Of a DNA stretch of 7,618 nucleotides, positions 6,606 through 7,618 are shown piece after piece. Position numbers and translations under genes: made by a program. Within the stretch, counting starts at the first letter, position 1. Every line of letters starts with the position of its first letter. The stretch spans positions 1 to 7,618 of the forward strand of contig JAGXLE010000062.1 of assembly GCA_018334855.1 (NCBI GenBank), given 5' to 3'. The notes beneath the pieces were generated by a model. That model was given only the letters and a program-made list of their open reading frames with translations, had not been told where the DNA came from and ran no database searches. The stretch is from Desulfobacterales bacterium. GTDB taxonomy: Bacteria > Desulfobacterota > Desulfobacteria > Desulfobacterales > Desulfosalsimonadaceae.

Positions 6606-6684
6606 GGGCCGGAGGGGGGCGGTTTGTTCGCTGCTGACCGCTTGCGCGCTCAAATGCGACTCACAAACCACCCCCCGCCGGCCC
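6606..6684. repeat. inverted repeat with 22-nt arms
   Basis: The arm 6606-6627 (GGGCCGGAGGGGGGCGGTTTGT read on plus, given here as its two halves GGGCCGGAGGG and GGGCGGTTTGT) is the inverted copy of 6663-6684, with 20 of 22 positions matching. TCGC (6628-6631) and GCGA (6656-6659) can extend the stem after a 3-nt bulge. The loop is about 24-35 nt and contains GCTTGCGCGC. It lies in the gap between the divergent kinase and coiled-coil genes. It could be a stable hairpin in an RNA, a mobile-element remnant or a protein-binding site. Confidence 0.7.
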
Positions 6685-6823
6685 TTGCTTCACCGACACC
6701 GTCAGCTTCCAGCCCTTATTGCATGGTTTATCCGTTTTATCATAAGGATTGGAAAATTTCGCCATATAAGAAGGATTCGAATTTGCATGGGGTTTGCCCC
6801 GCCGTCCCGAAGCCAAGGCAAGT

Positions 6824-6857
6824 GCAGGATTTTTTTGGCAGAGCGCGAAAATCCGGC
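6824..6857. repeat. hairpin in the leader of the small coiled-coil gene
   Basis: GCAGGATTTT (6824-6833) pairs with AAAATCCGGC (6848-6857) with one mismatch and a 14-nt loop. The right arm is also part of CGCGAAAATCCGG (6844-6856). That is the perfect 13-nt complement of CCGGATTTTCGCG at 6591-6603, so two exclusive pairings are possible in a long transcript. A smaller hairpin, GGGG-TTTG-CCCC, lies just upstream at 6789-6800. Confidence 0.45.
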
Positions 6858-6898
6858 AAAAGCGGTATAAATTGCGGGGTGGCAAGGGGGGGTCAATT

Positions 6899-6940
6899 AT
6901 GATAAAAAAAGATAACAGGTTTAAGGGGGAGGTGAAATAA
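6899..6940 (+). CDS. possible 13-residue leader peptide
   Basis: A tiny ORF encodes MIKKDNRFKGEVK. Its ATG is preceded by a G-rich GGGGGGT stretch five bases upstream. Its TAA stop (6938-6940) shares a base with the ATG (6940) of the next gene in a TAATG overlap, which favours translational coupling. No amino-acid run suggests classical attenuation. Whether it is translated is unproven, since such a short frame can arise by chance. Confidence 0.3.
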   Translation: MIKKDNRFKGEVK

Positions 6941-7137
6941 TGACAGAGAGAAAAAAGGAGCTCACAGAAGAGCTTGAGCGGATAGAGCGCGAAATTGCAG
7001 ATCTCAATGAGAGGATTCCGCCCCATTCGGTAAAGCCGGTTTTCATTCAGCAACTCGATGAACTCGAAGCACGCCGCGATGAAATCACAGGTGAGCTCGA
7101 GATGATAAACCGTTCGGATCAGGGCTCTGAGCATTGA
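6940..7137 (+). CDS. small coiled-coil protein, hypothetical
   Basis: A 65-residue, highly charged and probably cytoplasmic protein. Residues 1-25 (ERKKELTEELERIEREIADLNERI) and 34-58 (VFIQQLDELEARRDEITGELEMI) show heptad-like Leu/Ile spacing and should form two helices joined by a PPHSVKP turn (27-33), i.e. a helical hairpin. A very strong Shine-Dalgarno (GGGGGAGGTG, spacer AAATA) precedes the ATG. No signal peptide, membrane segment or catalytic motif is seen. It lies 123 nt upstream of the ptsP-like gene on the same strand. Codon structure and the ribosome binding site argue for a real gene. The opposite-strand frame over the same bases is not credible. Function unknown; a small adaptor or dimerisation role is only a guess. 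Confidence 0.75.
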   Translation: MTERKKELTEELERIEREIADLNERIPPHSVKPVFIQQLDELEARRDEITGELEMINRSDQGSEH

Positions 7138-7173
7138 GAATTTATCCTGACATAACCGTCACACAGATGATGC

Positions 7174-7202
7174 TTGAATAAGGACAAAACCGGTCATATA
7201 TT
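7174..7202 (+). promoter_or_regulatory. candidate sigma70 promoter of the ptsP-like gene
   Basis: TTGAAT (7174-7179), a 17-nt spacer and TATATT (7197-7202) form a well-spaced -35/-10 pair. Transcription would begin near 7209, about 50 nt before the ATG at 7261. It lies in the 123-nt gap after the small coiled-coil gene, so the GAF gene may be transcribed independently of it. Confidence 0.45.
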
Positions 7203-7260
7203 AATGTATATTTGATCCTATGCTCAAAACAGTTCACGTTACAGATTATCGGATACCGTC

Positions 7261-7618
7261 ATGGAGGCACAGCAGCTTAATATACTCGAAGATATATTTC
7301 AGACCATTACAAACTCCTGCAACCCGGAAACCACGCTGGACCAGATCGTCAGCAAGGTCGCCGTGCGTCTGGAGATAGATGTATGTTCTGTTTATGTATA
7401 TGATCCTTCAGAAAACCGGCTGATTCTAAAGGCCACACGCGGACTTGATCAGTCGTCGGTCAACGCCATTGATATGGATGTCGGCGAAGGCCTGACCGGT
7501 CTGGCCATAGAACAGATGAGTCCTGTTTTTGTGGTTAACCCTGAGACGCATCCCAGGTTCAAATTCTATGCCGGAAGCGGGGAGGAGAATTACGCCACGT
7601 TTCTTGGGCTGTTTCCCC
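7261..7618 (+). CDS. PtsP-like GAF-domain protein, 3' truncated by window end
   Basis: The frame is open from the ATG through the window end, giving 119 residues. They form the start of a GAF domain closely resembling that of PtsP (enzyme I of the nitrogen phosphotransferase system): LEIDVCSVYVYDP (37-49), LKATRGL (56-62), VGEGLTGLA (74-82), PVFVVNPETHPRFKF (88-102), and YATFLGLFP near the edge. In PtsP the GAF senses nitrogen status and the missing C-terminal part would hold the PEP-utilising enzyme I domains. A stop at 7213-7215 in frame, with no intervening start, fixes the ATG at 7261. The ribosome binding site is weak (GGATA). A GAF-only or GAF sensor kinase cannot be excluded without the rest. 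Confidence 0.8.
   Translation, partial: MEAQQLNILEDIFQTITNSCNPETTLDQIVSKVAVRLEIDVCSVYVYDPSENRLILKATRGLDQSSVNAIDMDVGEGLTGLAIEQMSPVFVVNPETHPRFKFYAGSGEENYATFLGLFP

Noticed and set aside
6661..7134. 157-residue minus-strand open frame opposite the small coiled-coil gene
   Set aside because: No ribosome binding site, Cys/Phe/Leu-rich product with no domain, spans the inverted repeat, and lies antisense to a better-supported gene with a strong Shine-Dalgarno.
7220..7378. Short plus-strand frame starting at 7220, overlapping the GAF gene
   Set aside because: Out of frame with the clear GAF coding sequence and of random-looking composition.
1..7618. CRISPR array, tRNA, rRNA, integrase or transposase gene
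   Set aside because: No regularly spaced direct repeats, no tRNA-like cloverleaf segment and no recombinase motif were found on either strand by reading.

Overview
The window looks like a chromosomal segment of a Gram-negative bacterium with moderate GC content. A deltaproteobacterial (Desulfobacterota) sulfate reducer or relative is the best guess. The basis is indirect: a fused sucrose-phosphate synthase/phosphatase, a PtsP-type GAF protein, lipoprotein and signal-peptide style, and a palindromic intergenic repeat of a kind I associate with those genomes. No rRNA, tRNA, CRISPR array or transposase gene is visible.

Layout. Bases 1-221 hold no convincing gene, only a cluster of GC-rich hairpins downstream of the minus-strand operon. 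Bases 222-6402 carry six minus-strand genes, read right to left: a PfkB-family fructokinase-like gene (TTG start, 6402-5518); a 158-bp gap filled almost entirely by a 125-bp imperfect palindrome (5395-5519); a two-domain sucrose-phosphate synthase/sucrose-phosphate phosphatase (5359-3167); a metal-binding lipoprotein-like or periplasmic protein (ZnuA/TroA type), an ABC ATPase (ZnuC type) and an ABC-3 permease (ZnuB type); and a YidD-domain protein with a lipobox. From the synthase onward, gaps are 24, 6, -4 (overlap) and 27 nt, each gene has a clear Shine-Dalgarno sequence, and no room is left for a metal-responsive promoter in the gaps. A candidate promoter with an overlapping 17-nt palindrome lies just upstream of the fructokinase gene.

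Bases 6403-6939 are a structured intergenic region: promoter/operator, A-tracts, a 22-nt-arm inverted repeat (6606-6684), further complementary segments up to 6857, and a 13-codon leader ORF. The leader stop codon overlaps the start of a 65-residue coiled-coil protein (6940-7137, plus strand). After a likely sigma70-type promoter, a plus-strand gene runs off the window at 7261. Its N-terminus is a GAF domain like that of PtsP, the nitrogen-PTS enzyme I.

How the genes work together. The synthase/phosphatase makes sucrose from a nucleotide-sugar and fructose-6-phosphate, and the kinase probably returns free fructose to the phosphorylated pool, so sucrose as a compatible solute or carbon store is the likely theme. 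Why zinc/manganese-type import and a YidD lipoprotein should share that transcript is not obvious. The coupling is the most unusual gene-level feature. The most unusual non-coding features are the two large palindromic structures and the leader region at 6591-6940.
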